64,000 bases of DNA, taken from the NCBI RefSeq assembly GCF_902498745.1, contig NZ_LR701479.1, positions 1,368,292-1,432,291 of the forward strand, in the 5' to 3' direction. Source of the stretch: Erythrobacter sp. EC-HK427 (GTDB lineage Bacteria; Pseudomonadota; Alphaproteobacteria; Sphingomonadales; Sphingomonadaceae). The position numbers and the translations under genes were made by a program. Under the pieces are notes generated by a model that ran no database searches, was not told the origin of the DNA, and saw nothing but the letters and a program-made list of their open reading frames with translations. Shown here piece after piece: positions 48,107-57,058 of the stretch (positions are counted from its first letter, which is position 1; each line of letters begins with the position of its first letter).

Positions 48107-48927
48107 CAGCTGCCCGATCCGCTGGGCGCTTTGGCGCGGTCAAAATCGGGGAGCGGCACGCCGGAGCCTTGCTCGGAGGGTTCGGGCAGCGCCATCCCCT
48201 CGGCATCGCCGTAGCGGTAATCGAGATAGCGGTTCTTGATCGCCAGATCATCCAGCGAACCTTGCGCAAGCTGGCGGGTGACGCTGTCCACTTCCTTACT
48301 GATCTTGCCAAGGCTGCTCACCAATTGCGCATCGGGCGTGGAGCCTGCGCGCTCCTCTCCGCGCAAATGCGCCGGGATGCGGGTGTAGCTTTCGATGGTT
48401 TCGGGCAGGATTTCGCCCACCAGCTTGCGCACCTCGCCCGCCGCCTCATGCGCGGGATCGACATGGGCGAGCTGCTTGCCGAGCGCATCCAATTGCGCGC
48501 CGAGCGTATCGACAATGGCGCGGGCCGGAGCGGGCAGGGCGCCACTCTGGCTTTCCAGCCACAATTCGGTGCGCGCGACCAATTGCTGCGCGTCTTGGGT
48601 GCGGCGCAGGTCGGCGCGTTGGGGCACCTTCACTTTGGGGTAATTCGAGAAGATGGCGGTGGCGACGATCACGCTCACCAACACCATCATCACGCCCCAG
48701 AAGCCGATTCCGTTGAACATCGATCCGGCGATTCCCGCTGCCAGGAATATCGTGAAAGCAGCGATGACGATGTTGCGAATACGCGTCTTGATGTTGCTGC
48801 GCCTGATGCGCGCCGACCCTTCTCCGATTGACCCCAGCGCCCGCCGATGCCGCCCACCATTCTGGTTGTCACGCAATACAGCGCGGCTTTCGGCAAGAAT
48901 ACGGTCGGAATCGTTGATGCTGCTCAT
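48106..48927 (-). CDS. Membrane protein, XpaC-like, upstream partner region of TelA
   Basis: A 273-aa protein with a polar N-terminus, two membrane helices (about 50-67 and 74-93) and a helical soluble C-terminal part (NRYLDYRYGD near the end). The arrangement and the position next to a TelA gene match the XpaC-type proteins often paired with TelA. The sequence evidence for XpaC itself is moderate. The C-terminal 30 residues are Ser/Gly/Pro-rich. Confidence 0.6.
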   Translation of the reverse strand: MSSINDSDRILAESRAVLRDNQNGGRHRRALGSIGEGSARIRRSNIKTRIRNIVIAAFTIFLAAGIAGSMFNGIGFWGVMMVLVSVIVATAIFSNYPKVKVPQRADLRRTQDAQQLVARTELWLESQSGALPAPARAIVDTLGAQLDALGKQLAHVDPAHEAAGEVRKLVGEILPETIESYTRIPAHLRGEERAGSTPDAQLVSSLGKISKEVDSVTRQLAQGSLDDLAIKNRYLDYRYGDAEGMALPEPSEQGSGVPLPDFDRAKAPSGSGS

Positions 48928-48936
48928 CGCCTGGCT

Positions 48937-50145
48937 CTACGGCTCCAGCGTCAGCAGGCCGCTATCCTGCACCTGCCGCGCGGCCTGTGCCTGCCCTTCG
49001 GCACGAGCGATATAGCCCTTGGACTTTTCGACTTCGACCGACAACGTGTTGACCGTCTGCTTCATCGAATCGAGCGCGCGCAGCTTGAAGCTGTCCACCT
49101 CGTCCATCGTGTCGTAGATATTCTGGAAGGCGCGTTGCAGCGTTTCCATCGGGATCGTGCTGCTGGCCGCCTGTTCGTGGATTTGCGCGGTGTTGGAACG
49201 CAGCAATTCGCCGGTCGAATCGATGATGCCTGCCGTGGTCTGGTTGAGCGCGGTAATCTGCCCCAGCACCAGCTTCTGGTTGGTCATCGCCTGCGCCACA
49301 GTCACCGCCGTGCGCAGCGCGCCCACGGTGGTGGTGCTGGCGCGGTCCACGCCCTTCACCAGCTCGACATTGTTCTTCTTGACGAGATCGAGCGCGAGAT
49401 AGCCCTGCACGCTGACGGCCATTTGCGTGAGCAAATCCTGCACCCGCTGGCGGACGTAGAACAAAGCGGTTTCGCGGATCGCCTTGGCTTTGGCAGGATC
49501 GGTCGCGTCAAGTTCGGCGGCCTTTTCTTCCAGTTCGGCATCCAGTGATTTGCCGATATGGATCATCTGTTCCAGATTGCCCATCGCTTCCCACAGCTTC
49601 TGCCGTTCGACATCGATGGCGGCATTGTCCATGATCAGCTCATCCTTACCGCTGGAGAGGCGGGCGAGGATCGACTGGATGTGGCTTTGGGCGGAAGTGT
49701 AGCTGTCAAAATAGTTCTTCAGCCGGTTGCCCAGCGGAATGATGCCGAGCAGCTTGCGCCCCGTCAGCTTGCCCTTGCGGCCGGGATCAAGGTCTTCGAC
49801 CGTGCGGCGCAGTTCGGCAAGGTCCGCGCCCACGCCCGATTCCTGATCCATCGCGCGCACCGGGCGATCGAGGAAGCGGTTGGACATCTGGCTGGCGGCC
49901 ATGATTTCCTTGCGCCCCATATTGGTGATCTGGTCCACCTTCTTGCCGAAATCGGGCGAATTGGCATCCAATGCGATCAGCTCTTCGACGAAACCATCGA
50001 CCTTGGCTTGCAGCGCGGTGCGCTTCTCCTCGCTCACCGGAACCAGCCCCACGGCCTTCTCGGGCGCGACGACGGGCACCGGATCGGGCGGCGTCAGTTG
50101 CAAATCAAGCGCGGTTGCGGTTGTGGTCTCATTGCTCGTGGCCAT
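48937..50145 (-). CDS. Toxic anion resistance protein TelA/KlaA family
   Basis: A 402-aa mostly helical cytoplasmic protein of the TelA family, with the conserved segments LGIIPLGNRLKNYFDSY and an extended coiled-coil C-terminus (TINTLSVEVEKSKG-type heptads). Originally linked to tellurite resistance, but homologues affect envelope stress and lantibiotic/antibiotic tolerance, so 'toxic anion' should not be taken literally. It shares a strand with the XpaC-like gene (9-bp gap). Confidence 0.9.
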   Translation of the reverse strand: MATSNETTTATALDLQLTPPDPVPVVAPEKAVGLVPVSEEKRTALQAKVDGFVEELIALDANSPDFGKKVDQITNMGRKEIMAASQMSNRFLDRPVRAMDQESGVGADLAELRRTVEDLDPGRKGKLTGRKLLGIIPLGNRLKNYFDSYTSAQSHIQSILARLSSGKDELIMDNAAIDVERQKLWEAMGNLEQMIHIGKSLDAELEEKAAELDATDPAKAKAIRETALFYVRQRVQDLLTQMAVSVQGYLALDLVKKNNVELVKGVDRASTTTVGALRTAVTVAQAMTNQKLVLGQITALNQTTAGIIDSTGELLRSNTAQIHEQAASSTIPMETLQRAFQNIYDTMDEVDSFKLRALDSMKQTVNTLSVEVEKSKGYIARAEGQAQAARQVQDSGLLTLEP

Positions 50146-50257
50146 CGCGGCGTTCTTCCCTTCCTGCCCTGATGCGGCGTGCTTTCCACTGTATTAGGAA
50201 TGCAAGACACGCGTTTCAACCTTTGTATAGCCAGAGTTTCCGCGATATTGGGCAGCA

Positions 50258-51859
50258 ATGCAAACACCAAACGCGCCAGCAGAAACCGGGCCAGAGACCG
50301 GTGTAGCAACCGGAGCCGCCAAGGCCGGTGCAGAGCCCGCCGCCCCCACCGAGGCCAAGAGCCTGCGGCAGGGTCTCAGCGATTTCCTGCATACCTTCGA
50401 CCATTGGTGGCAGAAGGATGTTTCGGGCACGGTTGACCAGATCGCGGTGATCGAGAAGCGGCGGGCGGAATGCGCGTTTTCGGCGCGCTATCTGTTGATG
50501 ACGTGTATGTCGGCGGGCATTGCCATTCTCGGCCTGCTGCAAGGCAGCGCGGCGGTGGTGATCGGGGCGATGTTGCTCAGCCCGTTGATGGACCCGATCA
50601 TGGGCGTCGGCTTCGCGCTCGCCATCGGTGATTACAAATGGCTGCGGCAATCGGCCAAGTCGCTCGCCATCGGCACGGCGTTTGCCATTTTGTTCACTGC
50701 GCTCATCGTCTTCATGTCGCCGCTGCAAGCGATTACGACTGAAATTGCCGCACGCACGCGGCCCAGCCTGCTTGATCTGGGCGTGGCGATCTTCTCCTCA
50801 ATTGCCGGTGCCTATGCGATGATCCGCGGGCGCGAAGGGACGATTGTCGGCGTGGCGATTGCCACCGCCTTGATGCCGCCGCTTGCGGTGGTGGGCTTCG
50901 GCCTTGCCACGCTCAATGCCACCGTGTTCTGGGGCGCATTGTTCCTCTTCATCACCAACTTGACCGCGATTGCGCTGACCGCAACGGCGATGGCGCGCGC
51001 TTATGGCTTCTCCTCCAGCCTGACCGAGAAGCACACGCAGATGCAGGCGTTCCTGATCTTCGGAGCCTTTGTCGTGCTGGCGGTGCCGCTGTTTCTGTCG
51101 CTGTTGCAGATCGTCGACGAAACCCGCGCCCAACGCGGTGCGAAGACGGTTGTCGAAGAAGTGTTCGGCGAGCGCGCGGTCAACACGCAGGTGGACAGCA
51201 CTTTCGAAGGCGACAGGATGAGCGTTACAGCGACCGTTTTCACCCCCCAATTTGTCGAAAATGCCGAGGGCGAGGCGGAGCGCCTTTTGACCGAACGCTT
51301 CGACCGCGAAGTCGATGTCACGCTGAGCCAGGTCATCATCGGCAATGGCACGCAGGCGCAGGAAGAGGCGCAATTGGCGCAGGCGCGCGAACAGGAGGCG
51401 CAGATGCGCGCCACTGCAGAGGACATTGCCGAACGGCTTGCGCTGCTCGCCGGGGTGCCGGTGGAAGATGTGACGGTGGACCGCGAGCGCCGCCGCGCGC
51501 TGGTGGCGGCGCGTCCGCTCGACGGGGCGAGCCTTGCCGCCTATCAGGAGCTGGAGACGCGGATCAATGCGACCGAGCCCGAATGGGATATCCGCATTGC
51601 CCCGCCGCTGCGCCCGCTGCCGGAGATCACCTTTGACGGCGAGAACCTCACCGCCGAGGGCCGCAGCGCGCTGCTGCTCGCCAATTGGGCACAGGCGCGC
51701 ACCGGTGTGCGGGTGGTGATGCGCGGGCCGGATGACGCGGTCGCCAATTTGCGCGCTGTGCTCGCGTCGCAGCAGAGCAGCATGGCGGCCGAGGAAACGG
51801 GCGAAGGCTACGGCACCGTCACGCTCGATTGGGATATCACGACAGGGGAGAGCGAATAA
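50258..51859 (+). CDS. DUF389 domain membrane protein
   Basis: A 533-aa protein with a DUF389 domain (about 70-280) of five to six membrane helices, including GAMLLSPLMDPIMGVGFAL, and LMPPLAVVGFGLA. The N-terminal 30 residues are Ala/Pro/Thr-rich; the C-terminal 230 residues are a soluble domain with strongly acidic helix EEAQLAQAREQEAQMRA followed by strands, resembling the OmpA-like/BON-like tails seen in some homologues. Function unknown. It overlaps the next gene by one base (TAATG). Confidence 0.85.
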   Translation: MQTPNAPAETGPETGVATGAAKAGAEPAAPTEAKSLRQGLSDFLHTFDHWWQKDVSGTVDQIAVIEKRRAECAFSARYLLMTCMSAGIAILGLLQGSAAVVIGAMLLSPLMDPIMGVGFALAIGDYKWLRQSAKSLAIGTAFAILFTALIVFMSPLQAITTEIAARTRPSLLDLGVAIFSSIAGAYAMIRGREGTIVGVAIATALMPPLAVVGFGLATLNATVFWGALFLFITNLTAIALTATAMARAYGFSSSLTEKHTQMQAFLIFGAFVVLAVPLFLSLLQIVDETRAQRGAKTVVEEVFGERAVNTQVDSTFEGDRMSVTATVFTPQFVENAEGEAERLLTERFDREVDVTLSQVIIGNGTQAQEEAQLAQAREQEAQMRATAEDIAERLALLAGVPVEDVTVDRERRRALVAARPLDGASLAAYQELETRINATEPEWDIRIAPPLRPLPEITFDGENLTAEGRSALLLANWAQARTGVRVVMRGPDDAVANLRAVLASQQSSMAAEETGEGYGTVTLDWDITTGESE

Positions 51860-52254
51860 TGCCTGCCGAACTGACCGTATTGGCGCTGGCGGGTATTTTG
51901 CTGCTCGTCCACATCTTTGCCGCCGCGCATGTCAAGACGAAGCAATATGGCGTCGAATGGAACACCGGCGCGCGCGATGAGGAATTGCCGCCGCTGGGTT
52001 TCCTCGCGGGCCGGCTGGAGCGGGCGCGCGACAATTTCCTCGAAACGCTGCCGCTGGCGATCATCGCGCTGTTCGGCGTGGTGCTGGCGGACAAGGCAGA
52101 TACGCAAACCGCTATCGCCGCGTGGGTGTGGCTGGGCGCACGGGTGCTCTACCTGCCGCTTTACTGGGCAGGCATCCCGCTGGTGCGCACGGGCGTATGG
52201 GGCGTCGGCCTGCTGGCGCTGCTCTATGTGCTGGGGGTGATGTTGTTGGGTTAA
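51859..52254 (+). CDS. MAPEG family protein
   Basis: A 131-aa protein with four membrane helices and the MAPEG features AHVKTKQYGVEWNTGARDE, RLERARDNFLETLPLAI and WLGARVLYLPLYWAG. Eukaryotic members handle eicosanoids and glutathione conjugation; the role of bacterial members is uncertain. ATG 51859 overlaps the preceding stop. Confidence 0.88.
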   Translation: MPAELTVLALAGILLLVHIFAAAHVKTKQYGVEWNTGARDEELPPLGFLAGRLERARDNFLETLPLAIIALFGVVLADKADTQTAIAAWVWLGARVLYLPLYWAGIPLVRTGVWGVGLLALLYVLGVMLLG

Positions 52255-52277
52255 GGCAAATCAAGGGAGGGGGCGAC

Positions 52278-52550
52278 ATGGCTATAAGCGACCGGGATGA
52301 TGACGCTGGCGTGAAAACGCCGCTCCCCGTTATGGAGGCCGTGCTCCTGACCGCGTTGGGGCTTGCCCTTGCTGCCAAGGTCTATGGCGATTCGAAAACG
52401 CGGGTCTGGCAGGAACGGCTTCATGACGGGAAATGCCCATGGTGCCTCAACCCATTGCATTATCCCAACACGGGCGATCCGTCATGGGAATGCTCGCGCA
52501 AGCCGATCGAGCACAATGCCGACCGGAAGTTCCGCTTCTACCTTTGGTAA
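52278..52550 (+). CDS. Small hypothetical protein with a zinc-ribbon-like motif
   Basis: A 90-aa protein with one central hydrophobic segment (about 17-32) and a C-terminal motif KCPWCLNPLHYPNTGDPSWE with a third Cys (ECSRK) and His, suggesting metal binding. ATG 52278 has GGAGGGGG just upstream. Family not recognised. Confidence 0.6.
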   Translation: MAISDRDDDAGVKTPLPVMEAVLLTALGLALAAKVYGDSKTRVWQERLHDGKCPWCLNPLHYPNTGDPSWECSRKPIEHNADRKFRFYLW

Positions 52551-52563
52551 CTACCGATAGAGC

Positions 52564-53541
52564 CTAAACCCGCTCGCGGCCCGATTGCGCCAGCCGCTGG
52601 CGGGCTGTGTTGCCGGGGACGGCGACGTGGATCGAAGGATCATATTCCGCGCCCACACCGGCGGATCGCTCGTCGAGCCAGATTTCGGTGGTCGTGTGGC
52701 TGTAGCCGCTCGGCATATAGCGGATGCGATAGCCGTCGGGATGGTCGCTCCAGCGGCCACCGGGGATCGTCCGGCTGCCCGGGCCGACCGGGGCATTGCC
52801 GCCCAACACCGCGATTTCTTCCAGCTGGGCATAGGTGGAGCGGCCCTGCGTCAGGCGGCGGCGCAAATCCGCCTCGGCCTGGAACACCGAGCGCAAAGGT
52901 GCAGGGATTTCGCCCATCACCCGGTTCATCGCCCCGCGCGGCACCAGATCCATCGCCGAGCGGTTGAGCCGCGCCAATTGTTCCGGCGTCAGCAATTGCG
53001 CTGCCACGGATTGGATGCGCGCGTTCATATCCTCGAACCGCGTGCGCGAAAGGATCGCCCAGATGGTGACCTGGATATCCTGCTGCACAATATCGGGGCG
53101 GCGCACCGAATTGCGCAGGATATCGCGCACCGCCTCCTCCTGCGAGCCGCGCAAGGGCGCGAACAGATAGCCATCGCCGCCGCCCGGCCCGTGCGTGCCC
53201 GCGTGCAGGCAATAGCTTTGCGTGGCCATGCGGTAATAGCCGGGGCGCAGGACGAACCCGCCGATGGCGGTCCGCTCCAGCGTGGTGAGCGGCGCGGGTT
53301 CATAGCCGGGCGACCAGCCATCGGCGTCCGGATTGCCCCATACCGCATCTTCGAGATTGGTGGTAATCGGGGCCTCGCCTTCGAGCCAGTTGTCGATTCC
53401 CAGATCACCGAGCAGATCGGTGGCGCGGCCAAGAATGCCGCCCAGATCCTGGCTCTGCGCCGCGCCTGCACCCAGCGCGCCAAAGGCAACTGCGCCGCCA
53501 GCAAAAGCGCGGCGCGTCATACGAGTGTTGTGCGATGTCAT
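52564..53541 (-). CDS. Tat-type exported protein of unknown function
   Basis: A 325-aa protein with an N-terminal twin-arginine-like signal (MTRRAFAGGAV...GAAQSQ; the true start may be Met8, at 53520) and a mature part with CLHAGTHGPGGGDGYL, RYMPSGYSHTTTEIW and many aromatic residues. The family is not recognised; hydrolase-like features are not evident. Transcribed on its own strand between the 52278 gene and the acyl-AMP ligase. Confidence 0.6.
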   Translation of the reverse strand: MTSHNTRMTRRAFAGGAVAFGALGAGAAQSQDLGGILGRATDLLGDLGIDNWLEGEAPITTNLEDAVWGNPDADGWSPGYEPAPLTTLERTAIGGFVLRPGYYRMATQSYCLHAGTHGPGGGDGYLFAPLRGSQEEAVRDILRNSVRRPDIVQQDIQVTIWAILSRTRFEDMNARIQSVAAQLLTPEQLARLNRSAMDLVPRGAMNRVMGEIPAPLRSVFQAEADLRRRLTQGRSTYAQLEEIAVLGGNAPVGPGSRTIPGGRWSDHPDGYRIRYMPSGYSHTTTEIWLDERSAGVGAEYDPSIHVAVPGNTARQRLAQSGRERV

Positions 53542-53618
53542 GGCAAATCCCCCCAGATGTCCTGCGGGGAAACTACCCGATTCGCCTGCGGAAGGGAACC
53601 GTTACCGGCGCCCGCGCC

Positions 53619-55346
53619 TTATGCCGCCAGTTGCAGCGGCGCGATTTCTCCTGACAGATACAGCTTCTTCGCCTTCGCGCGGCTCAGCTTGCCCGAGCTG
53701 GTGCGCGGCAAAGTGCGCGGGGGCACCAGTTCGACGACGCAGCTCATGCCCGTCACGGCGCGCACCTTGTCGGCGATCTGGTCGCGCAGCTTCACCCGCT
53801 CTTCGGGATCGGAGACCCGGCAATGGACGAGCACGGCGGCGGTTTCCTCGCCTGTCTCGGTCTCCAGCGCGAAGGCGGCGATATCGCCGTGGTTGAAGCC
53901 GGGCAGCTGTTCCACCGCCCATTCGATATCCTGCGGCCAGTGGTTCTTGCCGTTGATGATAATCATGTCCTTCGCCCGCCCGACGATGAACAGATAGCCA
54001 TCGGCCATATAGCCCATATCGCCGGTATCGAGCCAGCCATCCACCAGACAATCCTCGGTCGCCTGCGGATCGCGGAAGTAGGAATGCATGACGCTCGGCC
54101 CCTGACACCAGACCTTGCCGATCTGGTGATCGCCCTTGGCCTCGCTATTTTCGCCGCGAATCTCCACCGCCATATCGGGCAGCGGTTTGCCGCAATTGAC
54201 GATGGCGCGGTACCGCGCAGGGCGCGACAAATCGCGCGCGCCGCCCGAGAGGCGCTCTTCCTCGACCAGCTCGATCCGGATGCCTTCTTCGGGCGGCATC
54301 ACGGTGACAGCCAGCGTCGCCTCGGCAAGGCCGTAGGACGGGGTGAACGCATTCGCCTTGAAGCCCGCATCGGCAAAGGCGTTGACGAAATTCTGCATCA
54401 CATCGGGCCGGATCATATCCGCGCCATTGCCCGCCAGCCGCCAGCGCGACAGGTCGAACCGGTCGGCCACATGGCTCTGGCTGGAAATGCGGCGCGCACA
54501 AATGTCATAGCCGAAGGTGGGCGAATAGCTGATTGTGCTGCCCTGGTTGCGGCTGATCAGATCGAGCCAGGCGAGCGGGCGGCGGGCGAAATGTTCGGTG
54601 CGCAGATAATCCGCACTCATCTGGTTGCCCACCATCGAGAGGAAGCAGCCGACCAGCCCCATATCGTGGTAGAATGGCAGCCAGCTGACCCCGCGATCGG
54701 AATCGCGCATCTGCATCGTTTCGGCATGGCCATACAGATTGTGCAGCAGCGCGCGGTGGGTCACCGCCACGCCGGTGGGGAAGCGGGTCGAGCCGGAGGA
54801 ATATTGCAGATAGCAGATATCGTCCGGATCGGCTTCGGGCAGGGCAGCCTCGCTCGCGTCGAGCGCGGCGAACTCTTCCCACGTCATGCCCTTGCAGCCC
54901 TGGTTGGCGGCCGCGCGTTCGCCCATTTCGGCGATTTCGGCGGGGTAGAGCAGCAGCGCAGGGTCGCTGCTTTTCAGCTGCACGCCCAATTGCTCGATAT
55001 AGCTTTCCTTGCCGCCAAAGGTGGTCGGCAAGGGCAGCGGCACCGGCCACGCGCCGGAATAGACGCAGCCGCAAAAGGCGGCGATGAATTCGGGCGCGGT
55101 TTCGGCGATCAGCGCCACCCGGTCACCCTTGGCAAGGCCCATATTGGCGAGGCGATAGGCATTCGCCAGCCCGTCCTCGCGCATTTGGGAGTAAGGATAA
55201 ACCCGCTCCAGCGTCCCGCGCGGATCGTGGAAATTCATGCCCTTAAGGCTTCGCGCCGCATAATCGATCGCTTCGTTGAACGTCGCGAAATCGGACCGCC
55301 GGCGCGGCAGCGGGCAGTCATTGGGCGTAGGTGTCAGCTCAGTCAT
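53619..55346 (-). CDS. Fatty acyl-AMP ligase (AMP-dependent synthetase family)
   Basis: Activates a fatty acid to acyl-AMP for transfer to a carrier protein or polyketide-type enzyme. The 575-aa protein carries the adenylation motifs YSSGSTRFPTGVAVTH (P-loop), GLAEATLAVTV, DTGDMGYMADG and GRAKDMIIINGKNHWPQDIE. It resembles FadD32-type FAALs more than acyl-CoA ligases (FAAL-typical insertion region around 330-350). No PKS or carrier gene is adjacent. ATG 55346 is the start that begins family sequence; longer in-frame extensions exist. Confidence 0.9.
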   Translation of the reverse strand: MTELTPTPNDCPLPRRRSDFATFNEAIDYAARSLKGMNFHDPRGTLERVYPYSQMREDGLANAYRLANMGLAKGDRVALIAETAPEFIAAFCGCVYSGAWPVPLPLPTTFGGKESYIEQLGVQLKSSDPALLLYPAEIAEMGERAAANQGCKGMTWEEFAALDASEAALPEADPDDICYLQYSSGSTRFPTGVAVTHRALLHNLYGHAETMQMRDSDRGVSWLPFYHDMGLVGCFLSMVGNQMSADYLRTEHFARRPLAWLDLISRNQGSTISYSPTFGYDICARRISSQSHVADRFDLSRWRLAGNGADMIRPDVMQNFVNAFADAGFKANAFTPSYGLAEATLAVTVMPPEEGIRIELVEEERLSGGARDLSRPARYRAIVNCGKPLPDMAVEIRGENSEAKGDHQIGKVWCQGPSVMHSYFRDPQATEDCLVDGWLDTGDMGYMADGYLFIVGRAKDMIIINGKNHWPQDIEWAVEQLPGFNHGDIAAFALETETGEETAAVLVHCRVSDPEERVKLRDQIADKVRAVTGMSCVVELVPPRTLPRTSSGKLSRAKAKKLYLSGEIAPLQLAA

Positions 55347-55497
55347 GAGAATGTGCGAAAACCCTCTATATGTCCATCCGCGCTTCTGCGGCGCGGCCCC
55401 GTATGCAAACATGTATCCAAAAATGCGGCGCCAGAACCCCATCCGACACCGCAGTAAACTTTCCCATTTGAAGGGAAGTGTGGCACGAATAAGGCCA

Positions 55498-56088
55498 ATG
55501 GACGGCAATCGACATAAGCGCAAGACGGAGCGACGGCCCAAAAAGCCGCTTTCGCCCGCGCAATTGCACGATCTGGCGCTGTCTTACGCGGCCCGATACG
55601 CCACCAGCGCGGCCAAGCTGGAGCGGTATTTGCAGCGCAAACTCTACGAGCGCGGCTGGGACGAGGCAGCGGGCAGCACGCCCCCCGATGTGGCGGGCCT
55701 TGTCGCGGACTTCGTGGCCAAAGGCTATGTCGATGATGAGGCCTATGCGCGGATGCGCGCGGGCGATTTGCTGCGGCGCGGCTATGGCGGGGCGCGGGTC
55801 AACCAGGCGCTGGGGCAGGCGGGCATCGGCGAGCAAGTGCGCGAGGATGTCGCGCCGGGCGAGGCGGAAAAGCGCCGCGCGGCGCTGCATCTGGCGCAGA
55901 AACGTCGCTTCGGCCCCTTTGCCAGTCAGCCTGTGGACAGGGAAAAACGGGAAAAAGCCATTGCAGCAATGCTGCGCGCAGGCCACACATTCGACCATGC
56001 CCGCGCGGTAATCGATGCGGAAACCGAAGATCAGGCGCGCCGCTGGCTCGCCGAAGCAGAGGATTGGGATGATGACAGCTCTCTTTAA
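55498..56088 (+). CDS. recX: Regulatory protein RecX
   Basis: Modulates RecA filaments. The 196-aa protein has a Lys/Arg-rich N-terminus and the helical RecX repeats: LALSYAARYATSAAKLERYL, VADFVAKGYVDDEAYARM and the C-terminal AIAAMLRAGHTFDHARAVI block. recA is not in view. Its 3' end overlaps the next gene by about 20 bases. Confidence 0.9.
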   Translation: MDGNRHKRKTERRPKKPLSPAQLHDLALSYAARYATSAAKLERYLQRKLYERGWDEAAGSTPPDVAGLVADFVAKGYVDDEAYARMRAGDLLRRGYGGARVNQALGQAGIGEQVREDVAPGEAEKRRAALHLAQKRRFGPFASQPVDREKREKAIAAMLRAGHTFDHARAVIDAETEDQARRWLAEAEDWDDDSSL

Positions 56089-56599
56089 GCCCCTTGGCTT
56101 TAAGCCCTTTGGACTGGTCGCCGCGCTGGCGCTGGTCGCGTGCAATGGCGAAACCGCCGAAGCCACGCCGGAGCCGACTGCCACCGCCGGGGAAACCGCT
56201 GCCAATGACAATGTTGATCCCGATTCGGGGCTCGAAGTCATCGACGTCACCGTCACCACGGATGAAGGCACGCACACTTTCCGCACCGAAGTCGCCGCGA
56301 CCGACCAGCAGAAAGCGCGCGGCATGATGTTCCGTAGCGAAATGGCGCCCGACACCGCGATGCTGTTCCCTTACGAGGCACCGCGCGATCTTGGTTTCTG
56401 GATGCGCAACGTCTCGCTGGAGCTCGATATCATCTTCATCGCCCAGGACGGGACGATCATCAATATCGAGGCTGGCGAGCCCTATAACGAGGAAAGCGTG
56501 TTCTCCGAAGCGCCTGCCATCGCGGTGCTCGAACTGCTGGGCGGAACCTCGGCCGAACTGGGGATCGAGCCGGGCGATACTGTTTCGTGGGAACAGTAA
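56069..56599 (+). CDS. DUF192 domain lipoprotein
   Basis: A 176-aa lipoprotein: lipobox LVAC preceded by a duplicated FKPLG/FKPFG sequence, then a Thr/Ala/Glu-rich linker, then a DUF192 domain (about 60-175) with RGMMFRSEMAPDTAMLF, FWMRNVSLELDIIFI and VLELLGGTSAELGIEPGD. Function unknown; DUF192 proteins are widespread in proteobacterial envelopes. ATG 56069 or 56072. Confidence 0.85.
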   Translation: MMTALFKPLGFKPFGLVAALALVACNGETAEATPEPTATAGETAANDNVDPDSGLEVIDVTVTTDEGTHTFRTEVAATDQQKARGMMFRSEMAPDTAMLFPYEAPRDLGFWMRNVSLELDIIFIAQDGTIINIEAGEPYNEESVFSEAPAIAVLELLGGTSAELGIEPGDTVSWEQ

Positions 56600-56654
56600 G
56601 CGATCGGCACAAGCCCGCTTGGCGCAGGGCACCGATCAGGCTAAGGGCGGGCGC

Positions 56655-57053
56655 ATGAATCCTCTGATGAAAATCTTCACCTGGTGGGATGGCGCCACCC
56701 TTGGCACGCTGTGGTGGTCGTTCAAGAATGGCGAACACATCGGCACCGATGCGCAGGGCAACAAATATTACCGTTCCAAGCGGGTGAAGAAGGGCCAGCG
56801 CGAACGCCGCTGGGTGATCTATAACGGCCCCAACGATGCCAGCCGCGTGCCGTCCGAATGGCATGGCTGGCTGCATGGTTCGTATGACGAATTGCCCGAA
56901 AGCCATCTGCCGCCGCCCAAAATCTGGGAAGTGGATTACACCCCCAATGCCACCGGCACCAATGCGCGCTATCTGCCCGCCGGTGCGCTGGAGCGGGGCG
57001 GCAAGCGCGCAGGCGCAACCGGCGATTACGAAGCGTGGTCGCCGGAAGGCTGA
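56655..57053 (+). CDS. NADH:ubiquinone oxidoreductase subunit NDUFA12-like protein
   Basis: A 132-aa protein of the NDUFA12/B17.2 family, an accessory subunit of complex I in alphaproteobacteria. Signature regions: TWWDGATLGTLWWSFKNGE, GTDAQGNKYYRSK, ERRWVIYNGPNDASRVPSEW, HGWLHGSYDELP, and the final YEAWSPEG. It precedes the DUF2155 gene by 5 bp, a common alphaproteobacterial arrangement. Confidence 0.95.
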   Translation: MNPLMKIFTWWDGATLGTLWWSFKNGEHIGTDAQGNKYYRSKRVKKGQRERRWVIYNGPNDASRVPSEWHGWLHGSYDELPESHLPPPKIWEVDYTPNATGTNARYLPAGALERGGKRAGATGDYEAWSPEG

Positions 57054-57058
57054 TCGGG

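Noticed and set aside
53619-55346. A polyketide or lipopeptide biosynthetic cluster around the acyl-AMP ligase
   Set aside because: Neighbours are an unknown exported protein and recX; no carrier protein, PKS or NRPS gene lies within the window.
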